DNA of 64,000 bases from Flagellimonas hymeniacidonis (lineage in GTDB: Bacteria > Bacteroidota > Bacteroidia > Flavobacteriales > Flavobacteriaceae): assembly GCF_008040165.1 (NCBI RefSeq), contig NZ_VRUR01000001.1:380458-444457 (forward strand), read 5' to 3'. The notes below the pieces were generated by a model, which did not search any database, was not told the origin of the DNA, and saw only the letters and a program-made list of their open reading frames with translations. Positions 18,841 to 26,912 of this stretch are shown here, piece after piece. How positions within the stretch are numbered: the stretch's first letter is position 1; every line of letters begins with the position of its first letter. Made by a program: the position numbers and the translations under genes.

Positions 18841-19953
18841 TTAATTGGCGTCTTCGTCTTCCTCAACAGCATTCCAGACTTTGATTTTGTCTTCTGCATT
18901 GAGGCCAGATTTTACCTCAACAAAAATACCATCACTAATGCCCAATTCTATATCCTTACGCTCAAATTGTTGTTCCGAAGTTTCTATTTCTACGAAAGGT
19001 TCTTTGGTTTCATCATCAAACTGGACCAAAGCTTCTTTTAAGGCCAAAACACTATCGGCACGAGCCAAGATAATGGAAGCATTAGCACTTAGGCCTGCAC
19101 GTATAAAGACGGTATCTTGCTTATTAAGTGTACCTTTTATTTCAAATTGAATGGCCCCATTTTCTTCTTTACCCTTTGGAGCAATATAGTCCAATACAGC
19201 ATCAAAGACTTTGTCTTCAATGGCGCCTACGGTTATTTCTAGCGGTAAATCCTCTTTAATTTTTCCAACCTCTGACTCATCAACTTTGCCTTCAAAAATC
19301 ATCTTCTCTACATCAGCTATCGCTGCAATGGTAGTTCCCTCATTAAAGTTATTACTCTCTATTACTTGATTTCCGACTTCTACAGGAACTTCCAGCACCA
19401 TACCGCTCACTGTAGCGCGAATCATGGTATTGGCCGCATTTTTAAAACCGCTTGTGGTTCCTGTTTTTACAATATCGTATCGTTTGTTTGCCGCTCCGTA
19501 GGATTGTCTTGCCTGATCATAAGTTACTTGAGCGCGTTCTAAATCAGCTTTAGAAATTACCCCCTTATCAAAAAGTGATACTTGGCGTTCGTAGTTTCTT
19601 TTTTGATCATCCAAATTAATTTTGGCCTCGTCTATGGAATTTCTGGCATCATTCAATGCATTTAGATTAGGCACCACCTTTATCCTAGCCAATAAATCAC
19701 CAGATTTCACATAATCGCCTCCCTCTACATAAATTTCCTCTATCACTCCAGAAATATTAGGTTTTATCAATACTTCCTCTAAAGGAAGGATACTACCAGT
19801 GGCAACTGCCTTTTTTACAATGTTCTTCTTAGATAGCTGCTCTATTTCATACACCACGGGGTCTTCAGAATTTTTCTGATATAAATAATACATGGAGCCA
19901 CCAAAGACGACTACTATAAGCAACAAAATAATAATGGTTACTGACTTTTTCAT
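18841..19953 (-). CDS. Periplasmic adaptor subunit (MacA/HlyD type), copy 2
   Basis: This 370-residue adaptor has a membrane anchor (about 5-25) and the same order of barrel, hairpin and beta domains as copy 1 at 14417-15529. Matching segments include ATVSGMVLEVPVEVGNQVI, FEGKVDESEVGKI, YIAPKGKEENGAIQFEI and the ending KIKVWN. It should connect the permeases encoded at 19994-22525 to a TolC duct. No tolC follows this copy. A 96-base gap separates it from the ATPase, the widest spacing within the cluster, so an internal promoter there is possible. Confidence 0.93.
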   Translation of the reverse strand: MKKSVTIIILLLIVVVFGGSMYYLYQKNSEDPVVYEIEQLSKKNIVKKAVATGSILPLEEVLIKPNISGVIEEIYVEGGDYVKSGDLLARIKVVPNLNALNDARNSIDEAKINLDDQKRNYERQVSLFDKGVISKADLERAQVTYDQARQSYGAANKRYDIVKTGTTSGFKNAANTMIRATVSGMVLEVPVEVGNQVIESNNFNEGTTIAAIADVEKMIFEGKVDESEVGKIKEDLPLEITVGAIEDKVFDAVLDYIAPKGKEENGAIQFEIKGTLNKQDTVFIRAGLSANASIILARADSVLALKEALVQFDDETKEPFVEIETSEQQFERKDIELGISDGIFVEVKSGLNAEDKIKVWNAVEEDEDAN

Positions 19954-19993
19954 TTTACTATTAATGGTTTATTTTGATTGATTCTCTTTTTTT

Positions 19994-21253
19994 TTAATCT
20001 GTACGCAATGCTTCAATGGGTCTTACTCTAATAGCGCTCTGTGCTGGTATAAAACCAGCCAAAAGCCCTGAAATCATTAATATAAGTAAAGCCCCACTTA
20101 CGACCCCTACGCTGACGCTTGGATTTATAAACATGTCCACAGGCCCTATACTATCCAACAAGGAGTTAATTCCATAAATGACCAAAGCGCCAAAAATGAT
20201 GCCTATCATTCCTGAAATAATGGTCAAGAAAATAGACTCCATCAATATTTGTTTTTTTATGGATATTGGTTGCTCTCCCAAAGCTCTGCGAATCCCAATT
20301 TCCTTTGTACGTTCCTTAACTACGATCAGCATAATATTACTTACTCCAATAATACCGGAAAGAAGCACCATTATACCGACCAAATAAGCAATGGCCTTTA
20401 GACCAAAAAATAGGCTCTCCACACGATTAAACTGTTCATACAGGTCAAAATAGCCTATAGCTCTGGTATCTTCTGGGTGAACTTTGTGTCTTTCACGCAT
20501 TACATTGACAATATTTTCCTTTAGTTGAGAAATGGAACTGCCATCGTGGGCCGTGATTGCCATCCAACCAACGTCCTCTCCCCTATTAAAAGCTTGCGAA
20601 AAAGAAGTAAAGGGTACAAAAATTTCTTTTTGGGCCTCTTCACCATCTCCATCATTACTGTTTTTCTTGTAAGTACCTATCACCATGAAGTTAACACCCT
20701 GAATCTTTATATATGTTCCAAGAACCTCTTCTCCTTTTTCATAGAGTTCTGATTTCACTCCTTGCCCAATAATGGCCACTTTTCGTTTTTGTTGAATGTC
20801 ATTATGGTTTAAAAATCGTCCTGAAGTGACCGTCATGGGATCCTGATTAATAATTTCTGGATAATCGCCATAAACATTATAAGCGCCAACACGAATTCCT
20901 CTAATTACATTTCCGCCACCTCTGAAACCTCCCAGTTGATTTCTCGGGGAGATAAACTTAAGATTGGGTACATTATCTCTTATAGCTTGTACGTCGTCAA
21001 CCTTGAACTCAAAGCTTCTTCCCTTGGGCAGCCCTTCATACGCTTTTGTTGTGCTTCGAGTCCACATGAACATAGTGTTAGTGGCGATATCCCCAAAATC
21101 TTTTCGTATTCCATTTTCAAAACCTTTACCAGCGGCTAAAAGTATAATCAGAATAAAGATTCCCCAGCAAACCCCAAAGGCTGTTAGGAGTGTGCGTCCA
21201 ACATTACTGGTTAGCACCTCTAAAATTTCTCTCCATCTGTCTTTGTTGAACAT
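19994..21253 (-). CDS. MacB-like ABC transporter permease, module 2 second permease
   Basis: This 419-residue protein has a MacB core between one N-terminal and three C-terminal transmembrane helices, and ends QSAIRVRPIEALRTD. The ATPase-contact motif TKEIGIRRALGEQP is present near residue 320. It carries YNVYGDYPEI, as does the permease at 15563-16819, making those two the same subtype. It follows the first permease of its module after 27 bases. Confidence 0.92.
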   Translation of the reverse strand: MFNKDRWREILEVLTSNVGRTLLTAFGVCWGIFILIILLAAGKGFENGIRKDFGDIATNTMFMWTRSTTKAYEGLPKGRSFEFKVDDVQAIRDNVPNLKFISPRNQLGGFRGGGNVIRGIRVGAYNVYGDYPEIINQDPMTVTSGRFLNHNDIQQKRKVAIIGQGVKSELYEKGEEVLGTYIKIQGVNFMVIGTYKKNSNDGDGEEAQKEIFVPFTSFSQAFNRGEDVGWMAITAHDGSSISQLKENIVNVMRERHKVHPEDTRAIGYFDLYEQFNRVESLFFGLKAIAYLVGIMVLLSGIIGVSNIMLIVVKERTKEIGIRRALGEQPISIKKQILMESIFLTIISGMIGIIFGALVIYGINSLLDSIGPVDMFINPSVSVGVVSGALLILMISGLLAGFIPAQSAIRVRPIEALRTD

Positions 21254-21280
21254 GGTATCTTTTTCTATTCTAAACTTACT

Positions 21281-22525
21281 CTATTCATCCCTTAATGACT
21301 CCACCACCTGGACTTTGGCAGCTCTCCATGCCGGAACAAATCCCGCCAGGGTTCCCGCCAAAATAAGCACCATTACGGTTGAAAATGCCACATTAAAGTT
21401 TACCGAAGGGTTCACGATATAATCTATTTTAACATGTGGTCCTACAACTTCTAATAAGGTCATACTAAAAATAAGTCCTGTAAAACCTGAAATCGCCGTT
21501 ACAAAAATGGATTCGTGTAAAATCATCCCAACTATGGACCAAGGTTTGGCACCAAGTGCTTTTCTAATGCCTATTTCCCTTGTGCGTTCCTTTACGACTA
21601 TGAGCATAATATTGCTCACGCCCACAACTCCTGCAATAATGGTACAAACCCCTACAAACCAAAAGAAAATCTTCATATTACCGGTAATCCCATAATATCT
21701 TTTAGCCTCTTCCATGGCACTCCACACCTGTACACCCGAATCGTCTTCAGGTGCTACCACATGTTCTTCCTTAAGGTAGTTCCTTAAATTGTCCTTGAAA
21801 CTTACAGCTTGAGCTACCGCTTGTTCAAAATTTTCAACCGGAGGTAGTGTATATGATAGTGTATTGAGTTTATCGTCTCCATTAAAAACCCGTTGTGCTG
21901 TTGTTAAGGGAATGTATATTCTTTCCTCTTCTCTTTCATTTTGTTCCTTGAACACTCCTATTATGGTAAATCTAATTCCTGAGATGTCAATGATCTCCCC
22001 AATAGGAGTATCAACCTTATTAAAAACATCTTGTTTGATTTTTTTACCAACGATGGCCACTTTTCCTAATGAAATCTCATCCTTGTAGTTAATGAAACGG
22101 CCTTCTACCGTACTAAAACCTTCTATAAATTGGAATTCTGAGGACACCCCCTGTATACTGTAAACCAAGGCTTCATTGCCGTAGTTAATATTTACATCCC
22201 GGACAAAAACTCTTGGGGATTCATATTCTATTTCTTCTTTGAACAGCCGACCTGCCATTTCAAAGTCATTATTCTTAAATCGAATCCGTCTTCCAGGATT
22301 TAGTCCCTTGTATGCTTTTGAAGTAGTTTCTGGCCACGCCCATATACTTGTAGTAGCATCTTGCTTGAACTCTTTTTCGATGCCATTTTGCATTCCTTGA
22401 CCAAAGCCCAATAAAATTACAAGAATAAAAATACCGGAGGCTACGGATAGCCCGGTAAGAAAAGTGCGTAGTTTGTTCTTCCGGATGGTGTCAAATATTT
22501 CTTGCCACCTTTCAATGTCGAACAT
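21281..22525 (-). CDS. MacB-like ABC transporter permease, module 2 first permease
   Basis: This 414-residue protein starts at the ATG at 22525. A longer frame back to 22579 adds 18 residues without similarity, while all sister permeases start with MF followed by a W-containing amphipathic segment. It has one N-terminal helix, a periplasmic MacB core and a C-terminal FtsX domain with TREIGIRKALGAKP, the same subtype as the permease at 16821-18050. It is the first gene of the efflux operon. I found no clear TAnnTTTG motif upstream. Confidence 0.9.
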   Translation of the reverse strand: MFDIERWQEIFDTIRKNKLRTFLTGLSVASGIFILVILLGFGQGMQNGIEKEFKQDATTSIWAWPETTSKAYKGLNPGRRIRFKNNDFEMAGRLFKEEIEYESPRVFVRDVNINYGNEALVYSIQGVSSEFQFIEGFSTVEGRFINYKDEISLGKVAIVGKKIKQDVFNKVDTPIGEIIDISGIRFTIIGVFKEQNEREEERIYIPLTTAQRVFNGDDKLNTLSYTLPPVENFEQAVAQAVSFKDNLRNYLKEEHVVAPEDDSGVQVWSAMEEAKRYYGITGNMKIFFWFVGVCTIIAGVVGVSNIMLIVVKERTREIGIRKALGAKPWSIVGMILHESIFVTAISGFTGLIFSMTLLEVVGPHVKIDYIVNPSVNFNVAFSTVMVLILAGTLAGFVPAWRAAKVQVVESLRDE

Positions 22526-22640
22526 AGTGGTTGGTGTTTGATGATTGATGAAATACGCGTGCGTACTTCTATATGACATAAGCTACATCATATTGTTACA
22601 CTTTAGCGTTAAAAAAAATGTTAAAATTTTGGAGAGCCCT

Positions 22641-22853
22641 TTAATTCCGCATCCTTCTGTAGATAAAATAAAACAGTCCGGCCACCAAAACATATGGGAT
22701 TGCCATCAAATAAACAATACCATTGTTTATGCCTTCCGCTATCTTTCCATCAGCTTCACTTTCCACAACAGCTCTGCACATAGCACATTGTGCTTCTGAG
22801 GTTTGAGGTAAAATCAGTAGCAGAAGCAATAGTATGAAAAGTTCTTTTTTCAT
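22641..22853 (-). CDS. Small CxxC membrane protein at end of the SCO operon
   Basis: This 70-residue protein has a cleavable signal (about 1-21, ending SEAQ) and then CAMCR at about 22-26. A short soluble stretch and one transmembrane helix (about 46-65) end in basic residues. It starts 7 bases after the DUF420 gene in the same direction, so it is part of the SCO-DUF420 unit. The mature N-terminus would place two cysteines at the periplasmic membrane face, a layout suited to metal or redox handling in oxidase assembly, but this is inference. I do not recognise a named family. Confidence 0.75.
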   Translation of the reverse strand: MKKELFILLLLLLILPQTSEAQCAMCRAVVESEADGKIAEGINNGIVYLMAIPYVLVAGLFYFIYRRMRN

Positions 22854-22860
22854 GAAGTGC

Positions 22861-23394
22861 TCAATATTGGTAATAGGGTGAAATCATTACATACACTATA
22901 ACTCCAGTAATTGCAACATATAGCCAAATGGGAAAGGTATACTTGGCCCATTTCCTGTGCGCCACAAAATCATTAAGATAGGCTTTGGCATAAGTTCTCA
23001 ATACTAATGGAATTACGGCAATAGAGAGTACTATATGGGTGATTAGAATAAAATAATAGAAATATTGAACAACTCCTTCTCCTCCATACCTTGTACTTTC
23101 TGAGGTCATATGATAAGCCACGTACATGATTAAAAACAGGGCTGATAATGCAATACAGGTTGTCATAAGTTTTTGATGCAGCCCCTTTTTACCGTTTTTA
23201 ATAGCTAAAACAGCAAAAATTAATAGTACGGCAGTTAGACCATTGATAGAAGCATAAATTGGAGGCAAAAAGGATAAAGGTTTGGCATTTGGGATTTTAT
23301 AACCAAACAATAACGCTACCACTATAGGAATTGCTATTGAAATTATTGCAATCCATCTATTAAACCGTTTTTCTCTCTGCGTAACCTCTTCCAT
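22861..23394 (-). CDS. DUF420 membrane protein (oxidase-associated)
   Basis: This 177-residue protein has five predicted transmembrane helices and conserved membrane histidines (AYHMTSE near 95, ILITHIVLS near 120, AHRKWAKYTFP near 150). DUF420 is commonly found next to cytochrome oxidase and SCO genes and resembles heme-copper oxidase assembly proteins such as CtaM/YozB. Its start shares one base with the SCO stop (TAATG), showing translational coupling. A role in oxidase maturation is inferred from family and location. Confidence 0.9.
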   Translation of the reverse strand: MEEVTQREKRFNRWIAIISIAIPIVVALLFGYKIPNAKPLSFLPPIYASINGLTAVLLIFAVLAIKNGKKGLHQKLMTTCIALSALFLIMYVAYHMTSESTRYGGEGVVQYFYYFILITHIVLSIAVIPLVLRTYAKAYLNDFVAHRKWAKYTFPIWLYVAITGVIVYVMISPYYQY

Positions 23395-24140
23395 TACTTT
23401 TCTAGCAATAGTTTTTTAATATCTTCTTTAAGCATCGTAATCTGTTGGGCTCCCCCCTCTTTATTGACACTTTCTTTTTCGGTAATTGTACCTCTATAAT
23501 AGATTAGTGGGTTTCCGTTTTTGTCATCCCTAGATCGTATAAAACCTTGTTTATCCACTAAAGCAAACATACCGGAGTGCTCAAAACCGCCTGGCGCGTC
23601 TTCTACTTCATTTGCAACAATATAAAACCCTTCTTGCGCTAATGCATAGATTTTGCTCTGGTCTCCTGTCATTAGGTGCCAATCTGTATCTGTAATGCCA
23701 TAACGCGCTGCATATTTTTTAAGTATCGAAGGGGTATCATACCTAGGATTAATGGTAAAAGAAGCCACTCCAAAATCCTCATATTCCTCAAAAGTGTTTT
23801 GCAACTCCACCAGATTCTTAGTCATAATAGGGCAAATAGTTGGACAGGTAGTAAAGAAAAATTCAACTACGTACACCTTATCTAGATAGTCTTTGTTGGA
23901 AATAAGTATGCTATCCTGATTTAAAAAGGAAAACTCTGGGACTTTTCTTTTTTGCCCATTGCTAATTACAAAACCCACCTCTTTTTGTTGCGACCGAATG
24001 CTCATCCGGTCGGTTTCCACTACTGAATTGTTCTTTAATCGATTTACAATTTTTGGGATGAATAGTATTCCAAAAATCAGAATGATCAAGGACACCCAGA
24101 CGTAGGTATATTTCTTTTTGCTATTTGCTCCTGTTGGCAT
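23394..24140 (-). CDS. SCO family copper chaperone
   Basis: This 248-residue protein has a membrane anchor (about 12-30) and a thioredoxin-fold domain with the copper-binding Cys99 and Cys103 in TTCPTICPIM. The third ligand His188 is in GGFEHSG. SCO/Sco1 proteins deliver copper to the CuA site of cytochrome oxidase subunit II, on the periplasmic side. It overlaps the end of the upstream gene by 20 bases. The matching subunit II gene is at 49756-50814. Confidence 0.94.
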   Translation of the reverse strand: MPTGANSKKKYTYVWVSLIILIFGILFIPKIVNRLKNNSVVETDRMSIRSQQKEVGFVISNGQKRKVPEFSFLNQDSILISNKDYLDKVYVVEFFFTTCPTICPIMTKNLVELQNTFEEYEDFGVASFTINPRYDTPSILKKYAARYGITDTDWHLMTGDQSKIYALAQEGFYIVANEVEDAPGGFEHSGMFALVDKQGFIRSRDDKNGNPLIYYRGTITEKESVNKEGGAQQITMLKEDIKKLLLEK

Positions 24141-24753
24141 TGTTTTTCTTTAGCGCTAGACGATATTCTGCAAGAATAATCTTTACATCGTCTTCCATTT
24201 TATTGTTAAGTTCCGCGACAGAGTTGGTATTAAAACCATATTTAGTTCCTTCCTCTTCATCATCATTGCGTCCTCTAAGATTTCTGCTTTTATCAATGAT
24301 GTAAACATATGGTGTTCCCAAATTTTCATCTAAGTACATATTGGTTTTTAACCCTCGGAAAAAGGCCTTGATCTCGGCCTCACTGCCATACGCAAAATTC
24401 CATTTTTCAACATCTGAAAGCGTTCCCAACTCGTTCTTCAAGGCCTTGACCTTGTCTTCAGTTCCTTTGGGAACTACCATTACAATTTGAAAATCATTAA
24501 AATCGCTAAAGCGCTTATAGATTTTCTGGTTTAGATTGAATGCATTTCCTTTTTTCTGCCCTATTTCACTCCCTAAAAATCCTAAAATGGTAATCTTATT
24601 ATCAAGATTTACTTCGTTATCCAGTTGGGATACGTTGGGGATATTCTCAGTAAGAATAGGCAGCCTTCCAAAGTTGTTGATACCAGAAGCAAAAAACAAA
24701 TAGGCCACCAAAGGGAAGACAAATAGAACAATTAAAACAAAGGCCTTTTTCAT
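24121..24753 (-). CDS. Membrane-anchored Sco/thioredoxin-fold-like protein lacking cysteines
   Basis: This 210-residue protein has one N-terminal helix (about 4-24) and an alpha/beta domain whose strand and helix order resembles its neighbour SCO. The order is a strand ITILGFLGS where SCO has its CPTICP loop, then FQIVMVVPKG, then TPYVYIIDKSRNLRGR, which parallels the SCO ending FALVDKQGFIRSRDDK. The two metal-binding cysteines are missing, and no Cys occurs in the whole protein. It is the first gene of the SCO-DUF420 unit, after a terminator and a promoter-like motif. The relationship to SCO is my inference and needs a structure comparison; otherwise it is hypothetical. Confidence 0.7.
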   Translation of the reverse strand: MKKAFVLIVLFVFPLVAYLFFASGINNFGRLPILTENIPNVSQLDNEVNLDNKITILGFLGSEIGQKKGNAFNLNQKIYKRFSDFNDFQIVMVVPKGTEDKVKALKNELGTLSDVEKWNFAYGSEAEIKAFFRGLKTNMYLDENLGTPYVYIIDKSRNLRGRNDDEEEGTKYGFNTNSVAELNNKMEDDVKIILAEYRLALKKNNANRSK

Positions 24754-24769
24754 TGTATTTTTACTTGTG

Positions 24770-24777
24770 CAAAAATA
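24770..24777 (-). promoter_or_regulatory. -7 element for the Sco-like/SCO/DUF420 unit
   Basis: The minus strand reads TATTTTTG, matching TAnnTTTG, 16 bases before the ATG at 24753 and just after the upstream terminator. No clear TTTG is at the ideal distance, where the terminator stem lies. Confidence 0.45.
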
Positions 24778-24778
24778 A

Positions 24779-24804
24779 AAAAGACGGTTTAAAAACCGTC
24801 TTTT
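24779..24804 (-). terminator. Rho-independent terminator after oxidase subunit IV
   Basis: A perfect inverted repeat (24779-24790 with 24793-24804) is bordered by A on one side and T on the other, so it could stop transcription in both directions. It separates the ctaB-cox3-cox4 unit from the SCO unit. Confidence 0.8.
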
Positions 24805-24822
24805 TTCAATGTTAATACTTTT

Positions 24823-25206
24823 CTAGAAGTCCCAAGCTAGGAAACCATCTTTGAATACATTATATATATAATCTGCTTCAAAAAGCAAAATAAAAATCAG
24901 GTAGCAAATCAAAAATATCGGCGTCCAAACTATAGCTCTGCGCAAAGCACTTTTCTCATCTCTTAAGTGCATAAAATCCCAAGCAATGTAATAGGCCTTC
25001 ACCAAGGTTAGGATAATGAAAATCCAATTAAGGAGTTTCATTCCAATGAAGTAGTTTTTGGTAAGGAATTCTGGTTTGGTTATCCCCAAACCTACTTCTA
25101 CTGCTGTTACTATGGTTAAAAAAACAAGTACACCCCATATTTTTTGGATGTTTGACTTGAATTTTACCAGTCCTCTAAAAATTTCCAGTTTATGCTCGTG
25201 TGCCAT
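24823..25206 (-). CDS. ctaF: Cytochrome c oxidase subunit IV family protein
   Basis: This 127-residue protein has three predicted transmembrane helices (about 22-40, 52-72 and 88-112), typical of the prokaryotic subunit IV of caa3/bo3 oxidases. The histidine in MHLRDEKSALR is a common family feature. It is the last gene of the ctaB-cox3-cox3-cox4 unit and is followed by a strong terminator. Its role is probably structural, in stabilising the oxidase. Confidence 0.88.
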   Translation of the reverse strand: MAHEHKLEIFRGLVKFKSNIQKIWGVLVFLTIVTAVEVGLGITKPEFLTKNYFIGMKLLNWIFIILTLVKAYYIAWDFMHLRDEKSALRRAIVWTPIFLICYLIFILLFEADYIYNVFKDGFLAWDF

Positions 25207-25258
25207 TTAAAACGTTTATGTTTTGACTTCCATTTTTGCGGAAGTGAAAATTAAAATT

Positions 25259-26233
25259 TTATACCAAGTAAAAGAATGTAAATACGAATACCCATACCAA
25301 ATCCACAAAGTGCCAGTATAGACCAACTTTTTCCACCATTTCATAATGTCCTCTGCGTTCATAGGTGCCCAGAATGATATTAAAGAAAATGATAATATTG
25401 ATTAAGACCCCAGAGAATACGTGGAATCCGTGAAAACCTGTAATAAAAAAGAAAAAGTCAGCAAAAAGTCGGCTTCCGTATTCATTGCGAATAAGGTTAG
25501 CTCCTTCTACTACTAAACTTGCATCTTTAAGCTTGGCCAAGGATTCTTGTCGGTTTAATAGTGTTTTTTCTCCTTCTTCATTGATGGTCTCCGTACGAAT
25601 TAAAATATTAGGACTCGCCTTAAACCCTTCAATTACTTCATTTAAAGAAAAAGAAGTTTTATACCCATCTTTTTGATACCAGATTCCGGCATTACTCTCA
25701 TGTTTTATCCTGTCTTCTGGCAAGGCTGTAGAGAAATCCCTTAGAGCAGCACGCTCTCCAGTTTCAGCATTTACAAACTGAAGTATTCTACCTCCTTTGG
25801 TTTCTATCGCTCCATAATCTCCTTTTATAAAAGTTGCCCATTCCCAAGCCTGTGAACCAACGAATATTGCACCGCCAATAATGGTAGCGAACATATACCA
25901 AATGACCGTATTTTTCTTCATTTTATGTCCGGCATCCACAGCAAGCACCATGGTCACAGAGGACATTATCAAAATAAAGGTCATAAACGCCACATAGTAC
26001 ATGGGGTAGTTCCCATGAAAAAAGGGAACGTGGGTAAACACCTCATCGGCAATTGGCCATGTTTCTATAAACTTAAATCTAGAAAAGCCATAAGAAACCA
26101 AGAACCCAGAAAATGTTAAGGCATCTGAGACAATAAAAAACCACATCATCATTTTTCCATAACTGGCATTTAGTGGGCGATTTCCGCCTCCCCAAACGCT
26201 TTCTTCAGTACCGGTTGTTACCGTTGTATCCAT
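25259..26233 (-). CDS. ctaE: Cytochrome c oxidase subunit III with large soluble insertion
   Basis: This 324-residue protein has transmembrane helices near 26-50, 78-98, 110-130, 258-290 and 305-323. Subunit III landmarks are present: FFHGNYPMYY, GSQAWEW, FFFITGFHGFHVFSG and VGLYWHFVDLVWVFVF. A hydrophilic insertion of about 115 residues (about 138-252) sits between two membrane helices, making the protein much longer than the usual core. Subunit III supports proton uptake and oxidase stability. It lies next to a second, shorter subunit III gene (26326-26907). Confidence 0.92.
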   Translation of the reverse strand: MDTTVTTGTEESVWGGGNRPLNASYGKMMMWFFIVSDALTFSGFLVSYGFSRFKFIETWPIADEVFTHVPFFHGNYPMYYVAFMTFILIMSSVTMVLAVDAGHKMKKNTVIWYMFATIIGGAIFVGSQAWEWATFIKGDYGAIETKGGRILQFVNAETGERAALRDFSTALPEDRIKHESNAGIWYQKDGYKTSFSLNEVIEGFKASPNILIRTETINEEGEKTLLNRQESLAKLKDASLVVEGANLIRNEYGSRLFADFFFFITGFHGFHVFSGVLINIIIFFNIILGTYERRGHYEMVEKVGLYWHFVDLVWVFVFTFFYLV

Positions 26234-26261
26234 ATAAAAGGTCGTTTTAATAAAACTTTCA

Positions 26262-26289
26262 CAAATTTACATTTTTTGGCGTATTCAAA
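26262..26289 (-). promoter_or_regulatory. Candidate promoter for the long subunit III gene
   Basis: The minus strand reads TAAATTTG at 26269-26262 with TTTG at 26289-26286. The spacer is 16 bp, shorter than the usual 19. A start near 26255 would give a leader of about 22 bases before the ATG at 26233. Confidence 0.4.
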
Positions 26290-26325
26290 AAGATAAAGTT
26301 GAATGAAAACTATTTCTGTTAAAAA

Positions 26326-26907
26326 TTATTTTACGAAATACATAAATAGTATCAAATACACCCAAAGAAAATCCAAAAAATGCCAAAAAGTAGCACCCAA
26401 TTCCAAACCTAGCATATTGCCTGACATATATTTTCCTTTTAATTGCTGCACCAACACGACTAATAATGAAATTAACCCTGCTATAAGGTGGACAATATGC
26501 ACTGCCGCAATTAAAAAAACATAGGACATTTTAATACTACTGGTAGGTCCTGTAAAATAGTATCCATTTTCCAACATTTGGGAAAAGCCCACAAATTGCA
26601 ATGCAATAAAAGAGATTCCCAAAACCAAAGTTGCCAATAAAAAGAGTGTTCCTTGTTTTTGATTATTTCTACCAACGGCTAGTTTAGCCATAAAATAGGT
26701 TACACTGCTTAGAATGATTATTGCAGTGCTAATGAAAAAAGCCTGTGGCAATTCTAAATCACTGATCCAATCATCACGTTTGCTGCTCACGATATAGGCA
26801 CTGGTCCAACCTGCAAAACCCATAATTAGGCTCACAATGCCAAACCAAAGCATCATTTTCTTTGCGCGCCTATTTTTCTGTTCAATACTCCCCTCGGTTA
26901 AATCCAT
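26326..26907 (-). CDS. Short cytochrome c oxidase subunit III family protein
   Basis: This 193-residue protein has five predicted transmembrane helices and subunit III landmarks (FVGFSQMLENGYYFTG, AVHIVHLIAGL, GATFWHFLDFLWVYLILFMY). It starts 5 bases after the ctaB stop. Having two subunit III proteins side by side is seen in several Bacteroidota; together they may supply the seven or so helices of subunit III to one oxidase, or they may serve different oxidases. Only one oxidase subunit I gene is in this window. Confidence 0.9.
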   Translation of the reverse strand: MDLTEGSIEQKNRRAKKMMLWFGIVSLIMGFAGWTSAYIVSSKRDDWISDLELPQAFFISTAIIILSSVTYFMAKLAVGRNNQKQGTLFLLATLVLGISFIALQFVGFSQMLENGYYFTGPTSSIKMSYVFLIAAVHIVHLIAGLISLLVVLVQQLKGKYMSGNMLGLELGATFWHFLDFLWVYLILFMYFVK

Positions 26908-26912
26908 ACTTT

